A DNA stretch of 64,000 bases from Phylloscopus collybita (Eukaryota > Chordata > Aves > Passeriformes > Phylloscopidae): NCBI GenBank assembly GCA_027886175.1, contig JAJNNQ010000004.1, positions 16,287,501 to 16,351,500 of the forward strand. The letters are read 5' to 3'. Made by a program: the position numbers and the translations under genes. Under the pieces are notes generated by a model. That model made no database searches and was not told the origin of the DNA. It was given only the letters and a program-made list of their open reading frames with translations. Numbering within the stretch: position 1 is the first letter of the stretch; each line of letters opens with the position of its first letter. Shown here piece by piece: positions 34,301 through 47,400 of the stretch.

Positions 34301-37300
34301 ACAGAGATGACTGATCTAGTGACTCAGCTTGGTCACAGGGAGTAAGGACTTCTAGGCTCCTGTGCTGTCAATGCCATTCCAGCAGGTTGCAGGAGCAGTT
34401 TGAATTTCTCAGCCAAGTGAGTGGGAAGGGGGTGCTCACCAACATCTCTTTTTCAGAATGTGCCTAGAAGATGAAGAGGTTCGTGTGTTGGCCTGAACAG
34501 CACTCTTCTGATAAGGTTTTTTGCATCCTGATGGCTGCTGCTCATCTTTTTCTCCTGACAGGTACAGTAATGCCACTCGGTATTAATCACACAAATGGAG
34601 CTGTCAGCAGGTTTTGGGCATCTCCCAGCCCAGAGAGTGTCTGATGGTGTCCTGGTTTGTGCACACACAGTTTATCCCCATAGGAGTGTACTTTCCTTGT
34701 GTTCTGCCTCAGAGCAGCAGTTGTTCTTATTCTGGCCCTTTCCCTTCAGCCATTACTGGGGTCCCTGAAGCACGCTTGCCAGAGACCTACAAGTCTGGAC
34801 ACATTGCATACCCTCTCCTGGGATGCTGGTTCAGTCTGGGCTGCAGATGAGTCAGTACAAATAAGAAAATACGGAGTAAAATGTCAGGTTTTGATTGCGT
34901 CACAACCGTCATCCACGTTTGCAGGTGAAAAGGCTGGTGGTTTTGTCATTATTTACTTCTTTCCCTCCTGGATGTCTTTTGCATTTCTGCATGCTTTTTT
35001 TTTTTTCTAGTTTTAGTTCGGTCACTGTAAAATAGGAACTGTGCAGTTGCTCCTCGGTGTCCCGGGAAAAGCACAAAGCTACTGACACAACCAAGTTCTA
35101 CAGTAATAATTCAGGCCCTGAGTTCAGCTTGGTAAGCTGTGTGTTGTGAACATGCTCAGCCAAAAATCCCAGCCAAACAATAACTAGTTCTGTGCTGGTT
35201 TTTGCATTTCCTTCACTTCACTTCTCTTCAAGAACAATGCAGGGCACAGAGATAATTCATACCTCTAAAATGCACCCTGTAGGACCGCTGTCACTTCCAG
35301 CACACAGGGCTGTTGAGGAAAACTCAAACTCTTTCCAAAGAAAACCTTCATAATAAAAAGACAGAATTACTATCTAGCTCCTGCCACATCTATCAACTTT
35401 TTCCCAGCTTTGGTTGAGAAAACTGACCTAAACTCATACTGGACCATGTGGACCCTAGAGCTGAACTATATATTTATTCTTATTTAACGTGTCTTGAGGA
35501 CTTTCTTTACTTTTGCAGACTTAAGCTTGCGGACTCTTTTTACTAGTAGTGTGGGTGGTCTGAATTAAATTTCAAAGGTATCAAAAATGAGAAATAGAAT
35601 AAATTTAAAAATATTTTAATCATAATGCAGGGAGGTACTCAAATGAGGACATAGGGCAGCTTTTTCTTTGGAAGTGGCACCTTATTTCCCTTTTTTACTC
35701 TCTTTCCCAATGCTGTTTACTTACAAAAGCAGTCTATCTGCATGGAGAATGCCTGGATTTACTGGGAAGGAGTGATAAATGTGTCCAAGTGTGTGTTCTC
35801 ATCCTCTTACTGACTCAGTCTGTATCTCTTCCTCCCCCTACCTCACCCACACACTGCTTTCAAGTTTCTTCTTAATTTTAAATAATCTGAGAGGGGGATG
35901 AATATATTGTGAGGCTGGGTAGGGCTTGGTGTGCATGGGTGCTGGAGGAAAAAACATATCCCCTTAGTTCTGTATCCTTCTGTTTTCTTTTGAGGAGTCA
36001 GTTTCCTTTGTCTCTTGGGCATTTAATTGATTAGATACTTCTGGCTTCTTGTGTTCTCTGTATTCCTGAGCCTGTCAAATGGCCTTAGTGTTGGTAGGTG
36101 CTCTGTGGATGGAACATCCAGGTCTGTCTTGCAGTTCGATGAGCTAAAGCCCATGTATCTTTTTCTAAATAAAGAGTCAGCAAACACCTATCATGCTAGG
36201 TCATGTTTCTGACCTACTGCAAGCAATGGGTTTGAAATGGTGATGTGGCAGCTTTCTCCTGTGCTTGCCAGTGTCTTGGTGGAAGAGTGAAGCAGAGTAG
36301 ATCAGTTCTCTGTTTTCCAAAGTTCGCTGCTATTTCAGATGCAAAAGGCCTGAGTAAAGAGGAGAGTTGTCCAAATGGACGTCTAAGATTCATCAAGCAT
36401 GGAAAAAGCAGGCTTGCTGTTTTTATAGCTTTCTGTACCTCCCAGGAACAGCATGTTCCTGTGGTCTATCAAAGCAGGTTGCAAGACAGTTTGATCTTTG
36501 GAACTTGATCTTGATCTTTCTTGCTCCCCATCCTAATTTGTGAGTGTGCAATCCTCCTGGCTCAGTTCTCTACCACCCTTGAGTACACTATCTCTGTTGA
36601 GGAGGCACAACCATTTCCTAGATCATGAGGTGACAGCAAAACACCTCCAAAGAATATTCAGGGGCTGGAGGTCTGAGCTGAAGACTGAAAGTTCTGAGCT
36701 TAGTCTGCAAGAGCCAAACCTGGAGAGATGACTCAGAGCTGGATTTCAGTTGCTTTCAACTTGTCCACTTGCTCTAGTTTGACCCTGTGCTGACTTCACA
36801 GCCTGTGGCTTAGTGCAAAAGGGAAAATCAATTCTGTATCTAGCAAGTAGAAGCTTAGGTACTGTAGCATGCCTGCTCAGAAGGGGCTTTTGACTTCAGC
36901 TGACCTTTGTACTTCACGAGATAATTTGAAGTCATTTAGGATAAAAAATTGAGACTTGAAGTTATTACCAGCCCCTGTTTCTGTTACTGTCCATGGATGA
37001 ATTGTCATTGATTTGAGCGCGTCAGAGATGGACTGTTGTATTTTGAGCATGGGTGAGTCTCCTTAACTTGAACTACAGTAGAGAAAACAATGTTCTATAT
37101 ATAAAGCTTCTTTCTGGTCACACTCCTTATTCATAGACATTTGGCCTTGTATTCATATGTTGAATTTATTTCTCTGAGTCAGAGCTGGAATGTCAGGTCT
37201 CTGACAGTCATGTCAGAGTGTGAAGTAAAAAACACCAATTACCAGCCTCGCAAGGAAATGGTACTTCTGGGGCAGAATGTTGTGATCCTGCTTTTCTTCC

Positions 37301-37364
37301 AGCACTCAGGCCTGTAATACAATAGGATGATTTGGTTCACTGCAATTTTTTGTTGTACATGTGT
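31371..37364. other. 6 kb mostly unassigned, upstream of the GPCR exons
   Basis: No firm gene. It includes a diverged local duplication (32798-32904 and 33179-33287). Two hydrophobic stretches that might be signal peptide exons are discussed in the findings (33988-34068 and 36035-36093). Confidence 0.35.
32798..32904 (+). repeat. diverged local direct repeat, copy 1
   Basis: Matches 33179-33287 about 380 bp downstream: caggctgggag, ataatg/taatga, cttaaat, gtcaacaaa/gtcagcgaaa, gagtaa and gagatttgtt...cacag occur in the same order and spacing. Copy 2 is 33179-33287. Confidence 0.65.
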
Positions 37365-37800
37365 GGAAAAATTCACAGTGACAGAAGTTTACATCCAAAA
37401 AGGAGACACAGGTGTAAAGGGAGAGGCCATGGGGCATTTTCCCTGGGGTCTCTCAAATTGTTGGAGGACACAGCCTCCTTTTAATCCTATTTTCCTGGCC
37501 ACATCATCCTCTCTCTTCCACCATTGGCTGAGGTACTTGAGAGGTACAGACTTCCTGAACTGCCTGCTACCTGACCCCCCTAATATGCAACACTCCTGCC
37601 CCCTTTTGTATCTCTGTTCTTCGTTAAATTCAGGAATTTTTCATGGCTTTGATTGAACAACATTCCTTGTCAATTAGTACCAATCCTCTGAATTTTATGG
37701 TTCCTTTCTGTTACTACTTTATCTGTCAATCTCTGGTGTTACCTACAAGCAGGCTTGCACAGAATGTTTGTAAGGACACACTCATTTCCTTCACAGGTGA
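37365..37800. mobile_element. interspersed repeat, copy 2 (probable LTR part)
   Basis: Second copy of the element at 12608-12970, sharing tacatccaaaaaggagac, aaagggagaggccatg, the aggaattt...tggctttg region, gaacaacattcc, caattagt and ttatggttcc in order. It lacks the tatttattatt insert of copy 1. Confidence 0.7.
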
Positions 37801-38399
37801 CAAACATCATCCATTTTCTCCCTGTCTGCCTGGTGATGTGGCAGATTGCACGCAAAATGCAAAAATCATATCTGCTTTGACAAGGTGATTCGCTTCAAGG
37901 AAAATTAGCTATGAATGGCTCCCTGGAGATCTTTACTTTAAAAACAACAGTCAGGATGGCCAGCATTTAAAATGGAAATCTTTATGCCAGGTTATCATTA
38001 GCCCAGAGACGATGAATATCGGTGTTCCTTTCCTAAAGGAAATGTTCCTAAAGGCTTTACAAATGTTCCTTTCCCTGAAAGCTAGCACAGCCTACATGGG
38101 CAAAAAGGGAACACAGGTAACTGTCCTCCAACACAAGAAATTAAAAAGTATCAAGGTACATAAGCTTTGGTTTTCTCTGTGATCTAAATCCTGTTTTCTC
38201 CCTTGTTATGCTGTGTTGACCTCTCTATGAAGAAGAAAACACTGTGTGGGTGTATTTTGCCCTTTGCCTTCACCCTGCTGAGGAACCACAGCAGCTTCTT
38301 GTAACTTTTGCAGAAGGACTCAAACCTTTCTCTCATCTGAATTTTCTTCCTCACACTTTTGCCAGTGTGGATTCTCAGGCCTTTTATGGTTCTTTCCAG

Positions 38400-38480
38400 C
38401 AGCCTTCAGTGAAGCATCCTCAACAAGGGCCCCCATGCTGCCCCCAGTACCTCCAGCCAGTACCAATGGTACCATTCCAT
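38400..38480 (+). CDS. GPCR exon: Ser/Thr/Pro-rich N-terminal segment
   Basis: The acceptor is ggttctttccag and the donor is cat/gtaagt. In phase 1 it reads [20 protein letters not shown] followed by TNGTIP with one N-glycosylation site, a mucin-like stretch. At 81 nt it keeps phase 1, which fits the next exon. A second open frame exists (phase 0), so the assignment rests on phase agreement with 38914. Confidence 0.55.
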
Positions 38481-41400
38481 GTAAGTGTTCAGGGGACCAT
38501 TGTAAATGTTGTCATGGTCATCATTGACACTGACTGACACCATAGATGTGACAGTTTAAGGGTTTAAGCCCTTGCTGCTTAGCAAGGTGTCCCATGTCAG
38601 CAAATCCTCCTGTCTCTGCCTGTGCGTTCTCAGCAGACAGTGAAAGCTGAGACAGTGCACCTCGGGTATGAACCACAGCTTGGTTGCTAAGGTGTGATAA
38701 TGTGACCATGTGTTTGGGCCCTTTAAATCAAATTTGTGTCAATGCAGCACTAACATAGACTTGGACACTGCAGTCTGTGGTTTTCCAAAGAGCCTCAGTG
38801 GTATGGGAATGGGAACAGAACCGTGGTCCTACAAGAGAGAGGAGATGGGAAGGGGAGCAGACACCTTCTGTGCAAGCTGCAGGATGTATCTCACCTCTGT
38901 CCTCTTCTTACAGTCAGATTCTTTAATGTTCACATGTACTTTTCTCTTCTCTACAAAATGGAGAGAGCATCTGATTGCTATGGTTCAAGGAGGCTTCTTG
39001 AACACTGGGTGAGTAGCTTGCTTTTCTCATTCTCATGTGTTTCTAGTAAGTATCACATGAGGACAGCTGGTAGGATCATGGAGCACTTTGGGTTGGAATA
39101 GAATGCGTTGGAAGGGACCTCTATAGGTCATCTAGTCCCACACCCAATGTACAAAATGCAAACTGTTGGGACAACACAGAAATGTGTTTACATGCATCCA
39201 TGTAAAAAATGTGGTCTTTCAGAGTCATATTATTCAATATATAACGAGACAAAATGAAATTCTGAAGGAAGGGAAAAGTGTTAAAATTTTGCAAAAATTC
39301 TTATCCACTTTCATTGGGATTTAGAGTTTTGATGACAATTCTAAATTTACAAGCAGGTCTAGAAAAAGTATTGATATGTCATGTTAATAAAAATGTTACT
39401 GTTTTCTTTCCAGTTTAATATCATATTTACTGGAGAAGGATTTGTTGTGACAAACTTTAAAGTCAGGTAAAGTTCTGGCTGTGTGGTCATGTCACTTTGA
39501 TCATCTGTCCTTTGAGCAGTCAGGTTCCAGATACCCATTTCCCAACTGACCAGTCTCTTTGGAGGTCACAGAGGGGAATGAGGCTCACAGACCCTGGGGG
39601 TTGGCTTGTGTGGCAGTGTCTAATGAAAGGATGTTATAGTTTGAAAACATTGCTAGAAACAATGGTTTCTTGTGTCAGATTGTCCTATTTTGTTCCTTTT
39701 AGCACATTCCACCTCTTTTCACATCTAAACTGTGAGCAGCAGAGAGGGATATTTTAGCAATTTGTAAACATATCACATGTACATATGCAGAATTTTGTCA
39801 TTTTATGTCTATTTTGACTTGCTGCTTTCTTCTCTGACTTCCACAGGTACTGCTTGTTTTATGACAATACAGTAACATGCTGCACTTGTTCATGTGGGAT
39901 GAATCCAATTCATAAAACATTAAAGGAAGGTTCCTCCCATTCTGGAAGAAACATTTTTTGTCAGAATGCATATCAGTTATAGCACTTGGTCCTGGTGACT
40001 TCTGTAGATATACCTATGCTGAATTCACGATGACTTCTAAACTGTAAAGTCTGGCTTATTGTGGTCACAAGGTATTTTTCAGGTGGTAGTAGAAATGGGC
40101 ATGTTACAGTTATGTGCTACCATGAAATAATTGTTTTATTCTCTTTTGTTTTCAGGGATAATTATCCATACCATGGTGCCTATAAGAGGACTCACGTGTG
40201 TAATTTTTTATTTTCTGATACCTCTTATGGACAGGTATATTTTTCTTACCTCTGTATAGAGGGAGGATATAGTAATTGAAGGGTCTAAATGTTGATGCTA
40301 TTGTGTTTTATTGAAATTATTTAATTATGCTATGAACCCCTGACAGTACTGTGAAACAAAGGCTCCTCCCAGGTGTCAGGTCCCAGTAACACTTAAAGCA
40401 ACAGGCTCTGCTTTAATGAGTACACTGAGTTTCTGCTAATTGCTTTCCTTAAAAAACAGTTTGTTCCTGTTGATTCTAATCTGTTGATTTCTGTGTCCTT
40501 CCATGCGAACTGAAGGGGAAGGTAAAGCAGATGTCACAAAGGTAAGACACAGGGTTATGAACTAGATTTCCATAGTTTGTACTGATTTCATTTCTAGGGG
40601 GAGGAGGAATTACATCCTTCCATGGCTCTTTGAGTTTCAGAGTGACCAGAAAAACACACACAGAGGTCAGAACCACAGGAATGCTTGACTTGGGAGAAAT
40701 ATGTTTGGGTGTCCAAGGTTTCCCTCTCATACCCCAGATCTTGGGAGATTTCACAGTGCTCCCATGGCAAGCTGTGAGGTCTGTGCTTCCCTGTAAGAGC
40801 TGGCCCTGAGCAGGGTCCTTCACTAGGGCCAGAACCAACAGTGCCCAAGGATACCAGGATAAATCCTGCACTTCTTCTGTAGGAAATCCTAATTGCCTTC
40901 TGACCCCAGGCCAGGAGGAGGAGGAGGAGGTGAATTCCCATCACCTCTAAGGGGCTGTGAATGGTCTAGAAAGACCATGATGACTGGTGGACAACCATGT
41001 GAATTGAAAAAGCTTGAAATATCTCAGCCCTAAGGAGCTCTCACTCATTAGCCCTCAGTTAAATTAGAGGTCCACGAGGCCATTCACCCATGGCTTCTTG
41101 CATTTTCCTGCCATGCCTGAAGCCACTCAAAGAGATATATGGTCTTCCCAAACTTTCCAGAGTCAGTGAGCATAACTACTTAGACTGAAAACTGTTCTGA
41201 GGAGAAGTGGAATCCACCAGATACTGAAAGTGATTGGTTAAATCCCAGTCTTCCAGAGAGCCGTGGAGTCACAGAGTGCTCAGACACCTCAATGTTTTAT
41301 GATTGGCTTTCTCTGAACTTTAAATATTGAAAAACCCTTACTTGTGAAAGAGCTGTTCCTTTGCCAAATTAAGTTGTCAGAAAATCTTTAGAGGCATATA

Positions 41401-44400
41401 CCATGAAACCATAGAGAGATTCTTGTACCTGTATTCCCAGTATTTTCTGTTTTAGAAAGCATTTCCTCCATGCTGCACTTACAGTAAAAAAAATACATAC
41501 ATTATCCAATTCGGTGTAATTATCTGGGTTATGCCTTAATTTTGTAGCCATTTATATTTGTGAAATGTTACTAATGTGGCAGCCTTGTTTGTGTATTCTC
41601 TTTGTAGCTACATCTGTAAGGCCACTGTAAAGGCCACATCCGTGGAAATACAAGACCTGAGTCTCAAGATCAAAGAGTTGTTGAATGACACTTACAAAGA
41701 GGGACCATTTTCCCTGTATGTGAAAGCTGAAGACGTGGCTGTGAAGTCAATAGGTAAAATCTCATTGAAACCACTGGAAATTGCATATTTTGCAATTCTG
41801 TCTATAAGTGGTTTTTTATCTAATTTATGTTCTGTGGAGAGGTTAGGCTAGAAAACATCCTTACAAGTAACCAGACTGGCCTCATGTGATGTACAATCTG
41901 TAGAACATCATGCCATGACAGGGATATCAAAAACTTGGGTTCTGGATGAGCAGAGACAAGTTCAAACATAAATCCTAGCGCCCAGACAGGTCTGAACACC
42001 TTTGCAGTGAAGGCAGAGTAAAGCTGATGCTGCAGCAAATCCAGGAGCTCCTGGTGGTGGTGAGTACCCCAGGGAGACTGAAACCAAACAACCAAACCTG
42101 ATCTACCTGCCAGCATTTTCTTAATGCCTGTGCATATTGGACCAATTCTCAGACGCCAAATAAGTATTTTGTTGGTTTGGTCACCATCTCTGTTCTTCCT
42201 TATAAAATACAGGAGTAAGCCAGAGATAAGAGCTAAAAGACTATACCTGAGATTCAAAACCACATTTTATAGCAGTAACTTACAAAACTCAGCCACAGAT
42301 GATAAAACAACAAGCTTGGAGGAAAGACACTGATGGGTTAATGAGGGGCAATGTGAAACACGTTCTGATAAATTAGAGAACCCTGGAGGGTGTGCTGTCA
42401 TTGAATATGGTTTGTAATGCTGTAAACTCTGTACCTGAGAACTGATCTTGTCAAACAAAAGAGAAAAATTTGTAGAAGAAGAGATTAAATATTTCAACAA
42501 AATGTTTTCTTATGGACAGTAAACCTGTGAAGTGCTCCTAACTGATCTGCAAATTAGAACTCATTCCCATCGGGAAACCAGGTCCACAGGACAGCTCGGT
42601 CCCTGGGTGTCAGCAGAGTGGGGCGGAAGGTGTGTCTTCTTTTTGACTATTGAGTCTTTGTAAAGAGGTTACTTATCTCATCCTCAGCACTAGTGGGTTG
42701 TCCAGAAAGCTTTTCCCTCACAAGGTACAAGGGGAATTATTCCTGGCCTGTAGGAAGTCCAGCCTCCAAGACAGCGGTCAGCTGCAGGAAAAACCCTCTG
42801 CAGTCTGCTCAGAGGAACTGGTGAGTGATAAGACATCTTGTATTAATTCTTCCATTGAAAACAGGAGGGAACTGCAGGTTTTGTAATGGCAAGTCAGATG
42901 GCAGGCTGCCACAGTACTCAGCAGTGCCATGCCAAGGAAGATGCAAAGAAATCCAGGGCTGGCCCTGTACAGGCTGCAGGAAAGAAGTGTGGTATCATTC
43001 CCATCACATGCAGGGAGAACCTGCAGGGACCTGACTTTTTGCTTGGGCAGGAAGGGGAAACCTTGCCTCGTAGCATTTTGTGCCTTCTCTTAATGACTCC
43101 TGCCCTCCAATACCCCAAGGTGTGTTTCACATGGCTCTGGCATTTGGTCTCTATCCCCACTCTGCTGGGTGAGTGCTAAATCAGATCTGACTTCAAAATC
43201 CATTTTAAGTTGGGTTAATGAATTGCAGTCTTAGCTATCTGAATGGGAAATATGAAGAACTTCATGATGATATATTTTTCCTGTAACAATGTGCATTGTT
43301 TTCATTTTTCAGTAAAATTAGTATTGAACTTGAGCAAGGTTTTTGGAAGAAACCAAACATGACTAAATGCAAATTACTGGAAACACTTCCAAATAATATT
43401 CTAGACCTCCAAGATATCAAGCTAACAGAAGGTATTGCACCAGATATTTCAGTGACATAGTGAATCACAGTCAAAATAGTTGTAAGTAGATAATGTTCAA
43501 GTTGCACACCTGAAGAAGTGATAAGGTTGTTTTAGTGCATCCTTCACATCTGGTCATCTTAAAGGTGTTTTATTGTTGATGAATTTTGCAGGTCCTTCCA
43601 AATTCTCTATAAAATAATCTATTCTCAGAGCCTACACTTAGGTTTATAGCTAGATAAGTTACCAGTGAATAATGTGGCAGGTTTTGCCTGTCTGTGTGCT
43701 CTGTTACCTCATCAAAGCAGTTCACACTATCTCATGGAATGAAGCACAAATCAGTGTCCGTAGTTGAAAAGTTGGTGCTGTAGTAAGCTATGAGATGACC
43801 AATACCACCTGTTTATACTTTATTTAAGCTATGCCAAGCAGTGCGAGTAGTTTGAATGGTGAACAAACCCAATACCAGAGCTTATCCTCATCCTCAGCAG
43901 TGCATCAAATAATGGGTCGTGGATAGATATCTGCAGCCGCACACAGTCTGTCTGACTCCCAGACTGTAAAATCTGCTTCTATTAAAAGATTTTAGAAGTA
44001 TGATCAGCTGATGAATGGCAAATACAAAATACCATTCAGGATTTGCTTTTGCTGCTGTACCAGGTAAGCAGCATTAGGGACAGGGACAGATTTAGTGTAA
44101 TCTGGAACTCATTAATTCTTGTAAACAACCAAAATTAGAACAAAATATTATTTCCAGATAGTATTTATAAATCCAAAAGCACGTGATAGTATTCTTTTGA
44201 AAAGTACATTGTTTTCTTCCTTTAAAATAAAATCTGAGATATGCAGATTTTACTTTAAAGTTTTTGCCAGTTTCATTGACGTGTCAAGGGCTCTTTGATG
44301 TATTCTTAGGCCATAAGTTTGTAATAGATCAGGAGCTTTAGAGAGAGGTAGCTGTATGGCCAGACAGATAACTATGCCTCATAAATCATCTGCACTGCCT

Positions 44401-47400
44401 TTTTTTTCAGAGAATGCACAAGATGTTGTACAGCATATTTTATACCTCTTGCCTGATGCAACACTGCATGTGAAAGAAGTAGAAATCATTGCAAGTAAAA
44501 TTTCTGATATTGTAGAGCTCGCAGATGTGAGCGTGACACTTGCAGAGACTGTATTGTCTATCCTAGACTATATTCTGCTGCAAGAAATAGAAGATGAGAA
44601 CTTTAGGAAAATAACCAATAGGTAAGTAAGATAACTTGTCCAGAAGAGGTTTCCTAAGCTTAAATGGCATAATTTATTCAGTCTATTAAAATATCATCAC
44701 GAGAGCTAGCAATTTCTGTACTTCAATCTTAAACATAATTTGAGGTTCTTACCAGCAGAAATTGCTTATTGTATGGTCAAAGGTGCTTTTAGTCTGCGGA
44801 AGTCCCCATTCCAGTGTTGTTCCCTGTGCGCATCCAAGCCTGGGGGCAGCCCAGGGACTGCTCTGCTGCCATGTCTTCTTGCAAGGATCTTTGTGGCTCA
44901 GCAGTGAGGGCTGTGGGCCAGTCACCCTGGAGACACAACTCTCACCCTCTACCCTTGCTGGTAAAGACTTTTTAAACACAGCTATTCAATGTTAGTCTTC
45001 AAAGTCTATATTTAGGATCCTGCATTCATTATGTGATTCTCACACATGCTAAAATTGAGATTCTTAGCTTTAAAAACACCTCTCTTCTTTGAGGTCTTAA
45101 AGGGAACTCGGCTGCCTGGTTTTGAGTGTCTGAGCAGAGCATTGTCCAGAGCAGCTGGACAGTGCGGCTGGCCTTGACAAGGGCAAATGCAAGGACACAG
45201 AGCTTTGATGGACAAGCCCCTGAGCAGCAACTCTGCCTTCAGAGCATATCCTGGCTGAGGTGGTGAGGAGTTGGAGGATGGACTTCCTGAGGTTGCTACC
45301 AGACTGAATTGTTCTGGCTCTGATGTTTCATCTCCTGGTACTATTAGATGATTGAAAATAATCAAATTAGCAGATTTTACAAGTTACTGCCTTACAGATG
45401 AAGTGCAGTTTGTGAATGGGTATTGATTTTGACTCGGGTCTTCTCAGAACCTCCTTCTGTGGTCCCTGCAGGAGAGTATCTTCTGCCCATCAGAGGCCAC
45501 TGAATCATGCCAACTCAACTGCTTGCTATCGCCTGTGCAGACAAAGTGCCATCTACCCCAAAATGAACCCATTCTGCTCTAGTGCTTGCTCCTTGTGATC
45601 ATAAATCAGAACAAAGGCTTTTAGTCTCTTGGGTGTGCATTATGAAACCAGCAGAACATTTCAAGAGTTGTATTTTTTTTCTTTCGTTTTCTTTTTGTTG
45701 CTCTTGCTGAAGTATCCTGAAAATGACTGAGGAGATGGGCTATAAGGTTACCTACACAGAGAGAAATATGTCGGTCATAACCACGTCCTTGGCCCTCTTG
45801 GTGCTACATCCAGACCCCAACCTGTTTGGAGGACTGGCCTTTGGAATTACCTCCTACAACCAAGGTGTGGATCTCAAGGTGAGAGCAAAGTATCACCTGA
45901 GGGACCTCTGACTAAACCAGGCAATCCTTCTGCTCTTTTGTCTCATTTGGAATTTGACCTGAGGATAGCACCTCTGAGCATGTTGTCTCTCTCCTGCAGA
46001 TCAGTGTACAAGAAAACCCTTTCAAAAAGGCTTTGGCCTCAGTGTTTTTGCCAAAATCCCTGAAGAACTTCCTAGGGATTGAGTACTCTGACCCAGACAA
46101 GAGTTCAAAGATCCAGTTCAAGTTTTTTGGCACTACTTCACTTTTTCTGGTAACTATGACTCCCAGCAAACCCTAACACAGGAGGAATGGGCTCAGCTGT
46201 TCTCAGTGCCTACCAAAGAAATCCCAACAGCATTATCGGTTCAGGGCACTTTAGCATCAGACTGATGTAGGGGTGTGCAGGCAAGATGTACTAGGCAGCA
46301 AAGCCTTCTCTGAGGCAAGGATGCTCTGAGATGTGCCTGTAGACCTTAGACTTTTTCTCATTTTCTGTAGCTGATGTTATTCTCGTCCTTCTGTTCTTTA
46401 GGAAAAGAACATATCCTAAGCTTCTCTGATAGTAAGGATGATGCATAGCATATGCCAAAAAATAATTTCAAGACTTATGTCTCCATTAAATTAATATAGC
46501 AGTATGATGTGCAGGATTTATGACTATTCTAGTACTTACTGTATTTTCTTAAGGACAGGTGGGTATAATTTAGAAAGGGAGACATTTCTTTGAAATGATA
46601 CGTGGCTTGTACAATGTGCTAAACAATGCTTTGCACAATAAAGGAGCATTCACAGTTGTGTCTCCGGTCTAATGAGCTTAATGATGTACAACGAAATGTT
46701 TAAATGTACTGAAACAATTAGACAGCTTTCTCTATACAGCTGGTGCATCTGAAACTCAGTTTTGCGTCAGCTGATGTGGAGACTGTCCCTGAGCTGCAGC
46801 TAACTACGTTTTTTAATGATATAGCAAGTTGCTAAATTATATCAGTTATCCCATGGAGTTTAGCTGATCACCATTTCCAAGGAATATAGTTTAAAAAAAA
46901 AGAGAGCAGGGCAGAGGTTGGATTCATTTTGCATGTGTGTGTTTTTCCCCTGCAGGATGACAGTTTAACAATGGAGAGGTTGAACACTTACGTTGTGAGT
47001 GCCAGCATTGAAAATGCATCAATTCAGAACCTTAACGAGCCTGTGGCTGTCACTCTCCACCACATAGACCAGAACAGGGTATGTTCATTTCATCAGGGAT
47101 GGGGTGAGGCAAAGCTGACTTCACTTAACCTTTCAATAAACTGAGAACAGGACAAATAAACTTAAAACATTTTGCTGCCTGACCTCTCCACGATACATTG
47201 ACCTAAACATTGACTGACTACACAGATTTCAGTGTTTAATAATTCCTGCAGGTCACTAAAGCATATGTCTCCACTCTAAATCCACGCTTAGCAACAAGGG
47301 GCATTGTTATTGTTTCCTTGTTCTGATCTAGATAATTTTTTTCCAAGGAATAGTTTACTTGCCAGAAAATCACGGGTTTTGGATTGGACTGAAATGATTT

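Noticed and set aside
36027..36212. Complete small secreted protein
   Set aside because: The frame opens with TTG and is preceded by a stop, so there is no ATG. Only its first part is kept as a possible receptor exon.
42886..43179. Plus-strand frame between receptor exons as an exon
   Set aside because: Its phase and edges do not fit the neighbouring exons, and the 37-nt segment at 42688 already restores phase.
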